This document shows positions 1-7,827 of a stretch of DNA of 64,000 nt, one piece after another (position 1 is the stretch's first letter; each line of letters starts with the position of its first letter). Origin of the DNA: Chitinispirillales bacterium (GTDB taxonomy: Bacteria > Fibrobacterota > Chitinivibrionia > Chitinivibrionales > Chitinispirillaceae); NCBI GenBank assembly GCA_031254105.1, contig JAIRVB010000012.1, positions 124,001 to 188,000 of the forward strand, given 5' to 3'. Below the pieces are notes generated by a model. That model was not told the origin of the DNA. It was given only the letters and a program-made list of their open reading frames with translations, and ran no database searches. A program made the translations under genes and the position numbers.

Positions 1-754
1 GTAAAGCAACAGACGGCAAAACCCGCACTTCCGCCCCTACAGGAACACTTATAGTTCCGTTCTCATCTCTGTAAACCATATCCGCCGCGATAGTAAACGG
101 AAAACTTTTTACCGTATCCATCCAGGCGCCGCCCGCTCTCGCAAACCTTGGCACCTTTCCGTTATGCCATGTAGAATCATTGCCTCCAAATCCGGTGCTC
201 TTTGCCACACCATGAAACCCCGCGGCTCCAAGATTAAGTTTGCCGTCAAAAAGCTTATACCCTAAGCCTGCGCTCATTGATATTGCGCTGTAAGTGCTTG
301 ACACCCAGATACGATCCTGCACCGAGTTTACACTCACTCCCACAGCAAGCCTGCCGCGTATAAGTCCGCCGCTCAATGAACCCATTGTGGTATTGCTTGA
401 CGCGCTTGATCCGAAACCTCTCTCATCGCGTGTTTCGAAATCAAGACTGCTTGAATGAAACCCCAGCGCGGAATACCAACTTGGAAAAATAAGCGCGGAT
501 TCGACACCGCCCTTGTTAACCCCGCCGGGCATCCGCCCAAATTCAACAGAAACGTATGAAGCGGAGGAAAAAAACGGTTGAACTGGATTATAATATCTGA
601 ATCCCGCACCTGCCAAAGCAGTTCCCGCACCGCCCATGGCAATGCTTTTAGCGCTGAGTGGCTCCTCAAGCATAAGGAAACCATACCCGCGCTCGCTGCC
701 TGAAAACGCAAGCGCAAAAATCAACGTTATCAATAGAGTTGTTTTTTGATTCAT
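1..754 (-). CDS. PorV/PorQ-like outer-membrane beta-barrel protein, C-terminus cut by window edge
   Basis: The reading frame begins at an ATG (754) and is still open at base 1, so the C-terminus is missing. The product starts MNQKTTLLITLIFALAFSG, a signal peptide, followed by LSAKSIAMGGAGTALAGAG and YYNPVQP. The pattern 'S.(K/R)..AMGGAG.A...(Y/W)NP' is typical of the PorV/PorQ (UPF0164-like) barrels of the FCB group. The rest is alternating short strands rich in Gly, Ser and aromatic residues, as in an outer-membrane barrel. It follows another barrel of the same type on the same strand after about 215 bases, so it may be the last gene of the ftsK-side cluster or have its own promoter. PorV proteins help type IX secretion in Bacteroidota. 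That role is not shown here. Confidence 0.7.
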   Translation of the reverse strand, partial: MNQKTTLLITLIFALAFSGSERGYGFLMLEEPLSAKSIAMGGAGTALAGAGFRYYNPVQPFFSSASYVSVEFGRMPGGVNKGGVESALIFPSWYSALGFHSSSLDFETRDERGFGSSASSNTTMGSLSGGLIRGRLAVGVSVNSVQDRIWVSSTYSAISMSAGLGYKLFDGKLNLGAAGFHGVAKSTGFGGNDSTWHNGKVPRFARAGGAWMDTVKSFPFTIAADMVYRDENGTISVPVGAEVRVLPSVAL

Positions 755-969
755 AATCTAAATATCCATTTATTATCTAATGTTACTCAAAATCTCCCAA
801 GCTCTGACAGGGCGTTATACGCCAACCATGGCATCCTATCTATACGGCAGAGCCCATCTCATGCTTCTTATTTCAATATATGCGATGGGCCGCGCCCATC
901 GCATGGGTATTACGCCCCTTCGGGGCTGCCCCGTAACATCAGATAATATTTCAGCGTTCCGCATTATCC
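755..969. repeat. Intergenic palindromes between two barrel genes
   Basis: This gap holds no credible gene. It contains a perfect 9-bp stem (GCGATGGGC...GCCCATCGC, about 881-901) and then a GC-rich hairpin, ACGCCCCTTCGGGGC plus TGCCCCGTA (about 911-934). The second hairpin resembles the REP-like palindromes found elsewhere in the window. They may act as mRNA 3' ends or processing signals, but there is no U tract after either stem. Confidence 0.5.
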
Positions 970-2064
970 TCAAAAAGACACCGTAAAATCAAATTGCTGA
1001 TCAACTCCGGCCCATATCCGGTCAGTTGTCAGGGCGTAATTAAAATTCATCCCCTGACGCAGTCTTTGCAGATGATAGGAAAATCCTAAACAGATACGCG
1101 GAGAAAATGTCTCCCAGTACTCACTGCTGTTGCGGTAAATTTCCCCTGAAAGATCCAGATCGGAAAACCCTGCGCGCAAAGAGAAATCTTCTGTAAATTT
1201 CCAGCGGCCCCCGGCGGCGATTACCAGTTCCGGATGTCCGATGTATTTACCCTCTCCATCAAAAAAATAACTCTGGGCATCAACGTTCCACACTAATTCA
1301 CGCTCAAAAAGCGAAGTTTTATGTGAAGAACCAAATACAAAAACAGGAGGAACAGTTTCATTATGGTATGGAGAAAAATTGTCAAATGAAGTTATCTGCC
1401 ATGAATTGCGTGAAAGAAGATTTTTTATCCCCGCGGACAACATCAGATTTGAGGATGCTCTGTAAGAGGCCATGATATCGAGCGCGCCGATGGAGGTTAT
1501 GGTGGTATTCTTTACAGATCCATGCGAACCGGGAGTTGTAGGCAGGCTCTGATAATTTACTGATACTGAACCTCCCGCGGATACGCGCCTTGACACAATA
1601 TATCCTGCCGCTATTTTAAAAGATACCGCGGACCAGGCAGCGCCATTGAGCTCATTCTCTTCGATAACATTGCCTTTATCATCATAATATCCATCATACA
1701 AATTATTAACAAAAGGATCGCCTCTGTAAACAAAAGAGAGACCCATCCCTACCCGCGGCGGCACCCTGAAATCATAGGAAGCCCACCCTTCCGTGCGGCC
1801 AAGAGAGCGCAAACCCGCGCCAAGCGACGCCCGGCGCTCTCTGAGAAGCGGCAAGCTTGATGGGTTATACCATGAAACCATATATTCCGGATTAGCAAGA
1901 CTCGCGCCTCCCATCCCCGATGACCACGCGCCTGCAGGGAGCCTGAAGATAACATCAGGAAGCCCCGCGTTCCATGACGCAACGGCCGCTTTACATAGGG
2001 TTAACCCAAGCAAAACAACCAAAAGCGGCGAAGCCGTTCTATTTCGCAAGTACAACTTTACCAA
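970..2064 (-). CDS. PorV/PorQ-like outer-membrane barrel protein
   Basis: The product (364 aa) has an N-terminal signal peptide (SPLLVVLLGLTLCKAAVAS), then FRLPAGAWSSGMGGASLANP and the WYNPSSLP motif, the hallmark of PorV/PorQ-type barrels. The remainder alternates strands with Gly/Ser turns and ends in FDFTVSF, a C-terminal aromatic typical of outer-membrane barrels. The ATG at 2064 overlaps the end of the upstream FlgD-Ig gene by 26 bp. In-frame TTG codons just downstream are alternatives, and I keep the ATG. It is similar in design to the partial gene at the window edge, so the two are probably diverged paralogues. Localisation is inferred from composition, and the substrate is unknown. 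Confidence 0.7.
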   Translation of the reverse strand: MVKLYLRNRTASPLLVVLLGLTLCKAAVASWNAGLPDVIFRLPAGAWSSGMGGASLANPEYMVSWYNPSSLPLLRERRASLGAGLRSLGRTEGWASYDFRVPPRVGMGLSFVYRGDPFVNNLYDGYYDDKGNVIEENELNGAAWSAVSFKIAAGYIVSRRVSAGGSVSVNYQSLPTTPGSHGSVKNTTITSIGALDIMASYRASSNLMLSAGIKNLLSRNSWQITSFDNFSPYHNETVPPVFVFGSSHKTSLFERELVWNVDAQSYFFDGEGKYIGHPELVIAAGGRWKFTEDFSLRAGFSDLDLSGEIYRNSSEYWETFSPRICLGFSYHLQRLRQGMNFNYALTTDRIWAGVDQQFDFTVSF

Positions 2065-3580
2065 AGAAACGATCTCCGCCTGTAGAGGTTATTTTATAAT
2101 AGTAGACGCCGGGGCTCACTCTTTTCCCACCCTTATTTGTACCATTCCAAAAATCGGCGCTTGGAACAGTTGAACGGCCTGAAGTTGCATGAGCTTGACG
2201 CTTTGCGCCATTTACAATCGTTTTAACATGATTCATGTTGTAGTCATATACTCTTATTGTAACACTTCCATCTCTTTTAAGTCTGTAAACAAATACCGCT
2301 TTATCATACCTGCCATCAGAGCTGCCCCGTATGATTCCGGGAAGCGCATAAGATTCGCCTGATTTTACTTCGCGGATATAATTGACATGAGTCATGTTCG
2401 GATAATCACCCGTTACAGGATTGGCCGGTTTGCTGAAGTACAATCCTGAGGATGTCGCGACAAGAAGCGTTCCTGTGGAATCGGTACGCGGCAGAAAAAG
2501 AATGTCGTTGACTACAGGGTCAGGGTTGTCTCCGGCGCTTGCGAGCAGGGTGCGGAACTGGTAGGCTGTCAGTTTTTCTTCCAACAGGGATTTTAATTCC
2601 GAAGAACCGGGTAACGTATCCGCAAATAAACAGACCTGATTGTTTTCTAAAAGAGCATAAAACCTCCCATTTACAGAAGGGAAGACAGCGTAAGGCGTAT
2701 TCTTAAGCGCTTTAAACCACGCGCCGCCCGAAAGCTCAATTTGAAAATCCCCTTTAAAACGGTATAGTCCAGTTTGTTCCTTTCCACTGTTTTTTGTGGT
2801 TATAAAAGAGTAACCGGAATAGGAAGCATCGCTTCCTTTGTTAAGATAAAAAGCGGCGTTAAACGATACAAACTCATCCCCGGAATCAAATGTTTTGTCT
2901 ATGTTTAAATCATCCCACTTTTTATCTTCAAGCGTGTAAGCCCATATCTTTGATCGGGTTGTGACAAGAATACCGCTGCCGTTATTCATACCGGCAATTG
3001 CCAGCACAGATGTTTCGGATTTGTTTACGGGCAAAGAGAGATTGTTCGGAGATGTTGCTGTTTCACCGGGCCGCAATGCTGTCACACTGTTGTCTTTGGG
3101 ATCATAGCAGATCATTCCGCCGTCTTTAAAAGGAGCCCAAAATTTACTATCGAAGTAAATTAGTCCGCCGACAGGCTCCGCCTCCACCAAAGTATCACGG
3201 CGCATATCAGCGGAAAAGCTGAGACGGCTCTGTTGTTGTTTTCCGCTTTTATGGTCGAAATGCCAAAAGCTAAAGCTGTTTGAGGGACTCCATTCGTAAA
3301 CAAGAACCACCGCTCCGCCGCCCCCAAACGCAAGTCCGTAGAAGTTGTTTTTAAAGTTATCCGCTTCAAATCCAAGCCACTCTTTTTTATCATCCAGAGA
3401 TGTCTGGTAATTTAATCCCCGTTCAGTCGCGATCCACACGGTATCGCCGTTTCCGGCAAGCGCTATAATATTGTTGTTAGTGAGCTGACGCGTTTCCCGA
3501 AACTGTCCATAACTCACGGAAAACGCTGAAAATATCAGCGCGGAAATATAAGGAACAAGTGGTAAAAAGAGATGTTTCAT
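2039..3580 (-). CDS. Secreted propeller-like protein with C-terminal FlgD-Ig-like module
   Basis: The start is placed at ATG 3580 (MKHLFLPLVPYISALIFSAF), which gives a clean signal peptide. A longer frame up to 3616 would overlap the preceding gene. The N-terminal part has the pattern 'NNIIALAGNGDTVWIATERGL', as in propeller repeats of sensor-type proteins, with further WIA/LLVATSSGL-type repeats. The last 90 residues (about 425-513) contain 'VRVYDYNMNHVKTI', 'FWNGTNKGGKRVSPGVYYYKI', a FlgD-like Ig module that ends secreted proteins in FCB bacteria. This suggests export and surface attachment or release, and perhaps complex formation with the barrel encoded just downstream (26-bp overlap). 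Substrate unknown. Confidence 0.65.
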   Translation of the reverse strand: MKHLFLPLVPYISALIFSAFSVSYGQFRETRQLTNNNIIALAGNGDTVWIATERGLNYQTSLDDKKEWLGFEADNFKNNFYGLAFGGGGAVVLVYEWSPSNSFSFWHFDHKSGKQQQSRLSFSADMRRDTLVEAEPVGGLIYFDSKFWAPFKDGGMICYDPKDNSVTALRPGETATSPNNLSLPVNKSETSVLAIAGMNNGSGILVTTRSKIWAYTLEDKKWDDLNIDKTFDSGDEFVSFNAAFYLNKGSDASYSGYSFITTKNSGKEQTGLYRFKGDFQIELSGGAWFKALKNTPYAVFPSVNGRFYALLENNQVCLFADTLPGSSELKSLLEEKLTAYQFRTLLASAGDNPDPVVNDILFLPRTDSTGTLLVATSSGLYFSKPANPVTGDYPNMTHVNYIREVKSGESYALPGIIRGSSDGRYDKAVFVYRLKRDGSVTIRVYDYNMNHVKTIVNGAKRQAHATSGRSTVPSADFWNGTNKGGKRVSPGVYYYKITSTGGDRFFGKVVLAK

Positions 3581-3587
3581 CTGAAGA

Positions 3588-4214
3588 TCATTTTTCTCTG
3601 AAATCAAGTACTTCAACGTTTTTGGGTACGCTCAGCTTAAAAATATCCTTTGACGGCTGTTTGTCAAACACTGTTTTCTTAAATGTATATGTGTTTATAT
3701 TTTCATCCTGGTCTGTAAGCCGCAGCGTCTTTACTGTCCCGCTTTTTTCCTCTACAAAAGCGGTTATGGACGTATACCCGCCCGAAGCCCCCGTCTTACC
3801 GTTCCAAACGAGTTCAACCGTACCATCCGCCCGTTCCTTTTCGGTAAAAGTGCGTCCTGTCAGGAATGAAGAGAGTAAACGTGAAGGGTGTAAGGACAGG
3901 TCAATATCCGACAAATCCCTTATGACGAGTTGAGAGTTTCGCTCACTGAGATGATAGTAATTTTTCCCATCGCTTACAAAAACTTCTTTGCCAAGACTCA
4001 CGCGAAATTTATCTCCGGGAACAATAAACAGCTCGCCGCTTTTCTTCTCCTCTTTCTCCCTTACACTCCAATAAGTGGTGAGTTCGATCTGAGCGCTGAT
4101 GGCGGTTTTCCCGCTGTAGTTTTTACGAACCAAAGCCATAACAGCAGGTTCCTGAGCTGACGCGAGGAACGCGGTGGTCAATAAAAAAAATGCAGATAAT
4201 AGAATCTTAACCAT
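3588..4214 (-). CDS. LolA-like outer-membrane lipoprotein carrier family protein
   Basis: The product is 208 aa with signal peptide MVKILLSAFFLLTTAFLASAQ. It then reads 'KTAISAQIELTTYWSVREKEEKKSG', 'GELFIVPGDKFRVSLGKEVFVSDGKNYY', the open beta-sheet pattern of periplasmic LolA-like chaperones. LolA carries lipoproteins from the inner to the outer membrane. Here the assignment rests on fold pattern only. The start at 4214 has GGAAAG eight bases upstream. A longer frame reaching 4400 merely reads through the palindrome cluster and is rejected. It lies between ftsK and the FlgD-Ig protein on one strand, 7 bp before the latter, suggesting one operon devoted to the envelope. Confidence 0.65.
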   Translation of the reverse strand: MVKILLSAFFLLTTAFLASAQEPAVMALVRKNYSGKTAISAQIELTTYWSVREKEEKKSGELFIVPGDKFRVSLGKEVFVSDGKNYYHLSERNSQLVIRDLSDIDLSLHPSRLLSSFLTGRTFTEKERADGTVELVWNGKTGASGGYTSITAFVEEKSGTVKTLRLTDQDENINTYTFKKTVFDKQPSKDIFKLSVPKNVEVLDFREK

Positions 4215-4264
4215 AACTATACTTTCCATTGTAATGTATATAATGTCATCTGTCTTATCGGATG

Positions 4265-4491
4265 TAGGGGCTGCCGCGAGGGCTGTCCCTACATCTACGT
4301 ATACATCGTATCTGCCGTAGGGGCAGCCGCGAGGGCGGTCCCTACATCTACGTATACCTCGTATCTGCCGTAAGGGCAGCCGCGAGGGCTGCCCCTGCAT
4401 CTACGTATACATCGTATCTGCCGTAAGGGCAGCCGCGAGGGCTGCCCCTACCATCATATCTGTCGTAAGGGCAGCCCTTGCGGCTGCCCCT
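4265..4491. repeat. Cluster of five REP-like palindromes
   Basis: Five copies of a 28-30 bp palindrome lie head to tail. The core is TAAGGGCAGCC then GCGAGG then GCTGCCCCTA. Copies begin near 4265, 4316, 4369, 4422 and 4465. Copies 2 to 4 repeat every 53 bp with a shared spacer (ATCTACGTATAC, then TCGTATCTG). Changes in one arm (GGCGGTCC or GGCTGTCC) show some decay. The cluster begins two bases after the ftsK stop codon and lies upstream of the LolA-like gene. Single copies occur near 15338, 34819, 34878 and 63823. I see no transposase in the window, so mobilisation in trans would be needed. Confidence 0.8.
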
Positions 4492-4492
4492 G

Positions 4493-7261
4493 TTACTGCC
4501 TAAACAGATCATCCAAATCATCACTGCGCATAAGAACTTCTCTCGCTTTGCTGCCTTTGGCTTCACCCACTACGCCGAACCGTTCCAGCTGATCCATAAG
4601 CCGCCCCGCGCGGGCGAAACCTATCTCAAACTTGCGCTGAAGCAGTGAAGTTGATCCCTGACCGATTGAGGCAATAAGATATGCCGCGTCTCTAAAAAGC
4701 GGATCCCGTTTACCGTCATCGACCGCGCTTGCACCGCCGGAATCACCGCCTTCGCTGTCGTCTATTACATCATTAAAACTGCTTATCGTCTCAATCTGTA
4801 CATGCTGGCTTCTTATTGCGTCTACAATTCTCTCCACATCCGCGTCGGGAATAAACGCCCCGTGGAAACGCTCAATATCAGGCGCTCCATTACGTAAAAA
4901 TAACATATCGCCCATCCCCAAAAGTTCCTCTGATCCGTTTTGGTCAAGAATCGTTCTGGAGTCGTTGGCCTGAACAGTCCTGAACGCGATTCGTGACGGG
5001 AGGTTTGCTTTTATAGGGCCGGTGATAACATTCACCGAAGGGCGCTGAGTAGCCACGATCAGATGCATGCCTGCCGCTCGCGCCTTCTGGGTTATGCGCA
5101 TAATCAGCGCTTCCACATCTTTAGACGCGGTCATCATAAGATCAGCCAGCTCATCGATGATGATTACAATGAATGGGAGCTGTTTATTGTCTTCATCGGA
5201 AATAATTCCCGCAAGTTTGCCTGATTCGAATTTCGCGTTAAAGTCATCGATCTTTCGTACGCCCGCTTTTGCGAGGAGCGAATAACGCCGTTCCATCTCA
5301 AGCACCCCCCACTGGAGCGCTTTTACAGCTTCTTTGGATTCTGTGACTACGGGCGACAGAAGATGGGGTATATTTTCGTAAGAGGTAAACTCCACCTGCT
5401 TTGGGTCTACCATGATTAGCCGCAGTTCATCGGGCGTTTTTGTCATAAGCAGTGTGCAGATAAGAGAGTTCATACATACGCTTTTACCGGCTCCGGTCTG
5501 TCCGGCAATAAGCAGGTGCGGGGTTTTAGTAATATCTGTAACATAAGGCGCTCCGCTGATGTTTGACCCGATAATAACAGGAAGCTTAAAACTGCCTTTC
5601 TTAAAAGTATCCGAAATCAGAATATGTTTGAAGTGGACATTTTGCCGCTCCGCGTTTGGCAGCTCAATTCCCACTGCCGATTTACCGGGGATAGGAGCCT
5701 GAATGCGAATCTTCTGCCCGCCCACAGCCATCGATATATCATCATGAAGCCCGGTAACTTTGTTGACCTTGATACCCGGGGCAAGCTCTATCTCGTAGCG
5801 GGTTACGACAGGTCCCGGACTCACAGAGATCACCTTGCCTTCTACTTTAAAACTCAGCAAAGTTTTTTCGAGAATCATTGAGTTACGGTTAATCGCCTCT
5901 TCGTTGTACATCTTTGAAAGCGGGGGAGGGTCTTCAAGAATATCAGGCGAAGGCAGTACATAAGGTTTGGTAAGCTGAACCTCTTCGTTTACAATAAAAT
6001 TTTCATCACCCCCGCCTGCTTCACTCTCATCCTCACTGTCGGGATCAATCTCTCTTGTATCGGTATCCGGCAGCTCGCCATATTCCCCATCATCATTATC
6101 GTCAACAACAAGCGGCGGATATACATCGTTGTTCATGCCGGACTCTATGGGCAAAAAAGAATCATCCATTTGAGGTTCCACATCCGGAGTTTCTATGGTA
6201 AGTATCTTTATTGGCGTTTCTCTTTTTTTTCTGAACTCTTCAAGTTCATCAACGACAGGATTTTTTATTTCGGAATCCTTAACATCCTCAGTGCTGGGAG
6301 AAGATGTATCCGCCGTGAGGTTTTCTAACCAGCCGGCCGGGGCAAAAGCCGTATCAGCCGCCGCAGCCTGTTCGGCGACAGCCGCGGCTAAAGCCGCGCT
6401 CTCCTCTCCGGTATATTCCGGGATTGCCGGCTGCTGCTCCGCCGTTTGCGGTATGGGAACTGCTTCAGGAACTGTTTCCGCTTCCGCTTTATTATTTTTC
6501 TTTTTGGATTCTTTTACAGGGTTCTCTTCGCTGATCTCTTTTTCTTTACCGATTTCCGTTTTATTGACAAGTGCATCGCCGTCTGAAGATTCTTCACGGA
6601 TGTCAGGAGAATTTTCGATGCCTGTCTTTACTTCAGTAAACGCTTTTATTATCCACATCCATACAGCGGCAGCCCATTTTGAGATAAAGGCAGCTGCTGT
6701 TTGAGGCCGTATACGCAAGCCTGTCATCACTGTTATAATTACCAAAAGTGAAGTAATAAAATATGGGCCGAATACACGTCCGCCAAAAAGGGGCGCCAAC
6801 GCGTGAACCATTAAAAGACCGACATGGTTGAAACTTATGTTATTCGGATCAAAAATAAACGCGCGAATATTTCCGCTGATAAGTTCAGGCGTGTATCTGA
6901 TTGCAAGAAGCAGGCACAGTTCAATGGAAAGAACAGATAAAAACAGAAGCAGTTTCGAACGCAAGGGATTTCCGCGCAGCTTCGCCCAACCTATATAAGA
7001 TACCGCGGCGGCAAACAAAAATGAGGGTATACGGCCGAAAAGAAAAAACATGCCCAACGCAAGGCTTGTTCCCAGATAAGGCCCGAGCAGATGAACATTT
7101 GAGCTGTCCGTGAGCTGCTTTGAGGAATAAAACAGTACGGATATAAATACTAATATCCCTATTGACAGATAAACTAATCCCCAGATTCCCTGTATAATGG
7201 CGAAATCCTTTTTGAGATTATCAGCCGCAGGGGGCGCTTTTTCAACTTTTTTCCTTGGCAT
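4493..7261 (-). CDS. ftsK: FtsK/SpoIIIE-type DNA translocase
   Basis: FtsK pumps DNA at the division septum so that sister chromosomes resolve before closure. The 922-aa product has four N-terminal membrane segments (about residues 24-46, 59-92, 100-122, 145-180), an acidic Pro/Glu-rich linker (about 215-440), the alpha/beta motor with Walker A GQTGAGKS near 587 and Walker B 'IVIIIDELADLMM', and a C-terminal winged-helix gamma domain (about 853-922, 'STSLLQRKFEIGFARAGRLMDQLE') that reads KOPS-like sequences in known members. Length fits full-size FtsK with a medium linker. The stop codon (4493-4495) sits directly beside a REP-like palindrome. A ThiD2 gene lies 59 bp upstream on the same strand. 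Confidence 0.97.
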   Translation of the reverse strand: MPRKKVEKAPPAADNLKKDFAIIQGIWGLVYLSIGILVFISVLFYSSKQLTDSSNVHLLGPYLGTSLALGMFFLFGRIPSFLFAAAVSYIGWAKLRGNPLRSKLLLFLSVLSIELCLLLAIRYTPELISGNIRAFIFDPNNISFNHVGLLMVHALAPLFGGRVFGPYFITSLLVIITVMTGLRIRPQTAAAFISKWAAAVWMWIIKAFTEVKTGIENSPDIREESSDGDALVNKTEIGKEKEISEENPVKESKKKNNKAEAETVPEAVPIPQTAEQQPAIPEYTGEESAALAAAVAEQAAAADTAFAPAGWLENLTADTSSPSTEDVKDSEIKNPVVDELEEFRKKRETPIKILTIETPDVEPQMDDSFLPIESGMNNDVYPPLVVDDNDDGEYGELPDTDTREIDPDSEDESEAGGGDENFIVNEEVQLTKPYVLPSPDILEDPPPLSKMYNEEAINRNSMILEKTLLSFKVEGKVISVSPGPVVTRYEIELAPGIKVNKVTGLHDDISMAVGGQKIRIQAPIPGKSAVGIELPNAERQNVHFKHILISDTFKKGSFKLPVIIGSNISGAPYVTDITKTPHLLIAGQTGAGKSVCMNSLICTLLMTKTPDELRLIMVDPKQVEFTSYENIPHLLSPVVTESKEAVKALQWGVLEMERRYSLLAKAGVRKIDDFNAKFESGKLAGIISDEDNKQLPFIVIIIDELADLMMTASKDVEALIMRITQKARAAGMHLIVATQRPSVNVITGPIKANLPSRIAFRTVQANDSRTILDQNGSEELLGMGDMLFLRNGAPDIERFHGAFIPDADVERIVDAIRSQHVQIETISSFNDVIDDSEGGDSGGASAVDDGKRDPLFRDAAYLIASIGQGSTSLLQRKFEIGFARAGRLMDQLERFGVVGEAKGSKAREVLMRSDDLDDLFRQ

Positions 7262-7320
7262 TTTTTAGTCAGCTTAAAACACCGCCTGAAAAGTATTATT
7301 GTCGGCAAGACAGCAGCAAT

Positions 7321-7725
7321 TCAGGCGGACAGCTCCTTTTGAATTGAATATAATGAAAACCTGATCTCTTTGGCGTTTTTGCTCACTGAGTTTGCGCCGC
7401 TTAACTTTGAATATTCCTCAATTACCCGGCACGCTTCCTGAGCGCGCTTAAAATTAGCGTTCAGCACATCGCTCTGTTCAGCCCTGTTCAGTTCTTCCGG
7501 ACGGGTGTGAAACGCAAAGCAATCTCCCGCCGTATCCCGGTTACTCAAAAGCAAATCCCCGCCAATGAGCTTTTCCATATCGGTCAGTGAGTGCCTCATC
7601 TGCTTCAGAGAAACGCAAAACTCCTCTTTTTCCAGAATAAAACGAAAATATTCCTCAACTACCCGCAGAGCTTCACGCAGACGGTTGAAGTTTACATCTA
7701 ATATTCTGTATATTGAGTTTTGCAG
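7321..7725 (-). CDS. Stand-alone ThiD2-domain protein (HMP-phosphate kinase type), non-ATG start
   Basis: The frame encodes about 134 aa with two ThiD2 signatures: 'RILDVNFNRLREALRVVEEYFRF' near the start and 'VLNANFKRAQEACRVIEEYSKL' in the second half, with 'LLSNRDTAGD' between. ThiD2 is normally the N-terminal half of ThiE fusions and is reported to be a monofunctional HMP-P kinase in thiamin synthesis. Here no ThiE half follows. The ATG at 7599 would delete the first signature, so translation must begin earlier. Upstream in frame there is no ATG, GTG or TTG before the stop near 7755. A CTG at 7725 has GAAGGG six bases before it, and I use it tentatively. It could be a decaying gene. Confidence 0.6.
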   Translation of the reverse strand: MQNSIYRILDVNFNRLREALRVVEEYFRFILEKEEFCVSLKQMRHSLTDMEKLIGGDLLLSNRDTAGDCFAFHTRPEELNRAEQSDVLNANFKRAQEACRVIEEYSKLSGANSVSKNAKEIRFSLYSIQKELSA

Positions 7726-7827
7726 AGCTGGCCCTTCTCGTGAGGGATATGGCTGTAAATATATGAAAATAGTTTAACGCCGGGGGAAATTACCTGTTTT
7801 TTATCGCGGCGTTTCAGAAACCGAAGG

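Noticed and set aside
3588-4400. Longer LolA-like frame starting at 4400
   Set aside because: Residues before 4214 only translate the palindrome cluster. The ribosome site and signal peptide both sit at 4214.
4265-4491. CRISPR array at the palindrome cluster
   Set aside because: Spacers at copies 2-4 are nearly identical to each other, which is the mark of a REP cluster, not of spacers.
7726-7827. TPP riboswitch before the ThiD2 gene
   Set aside because: I looked for the conserved CTGAGA core and paired arms and found none.
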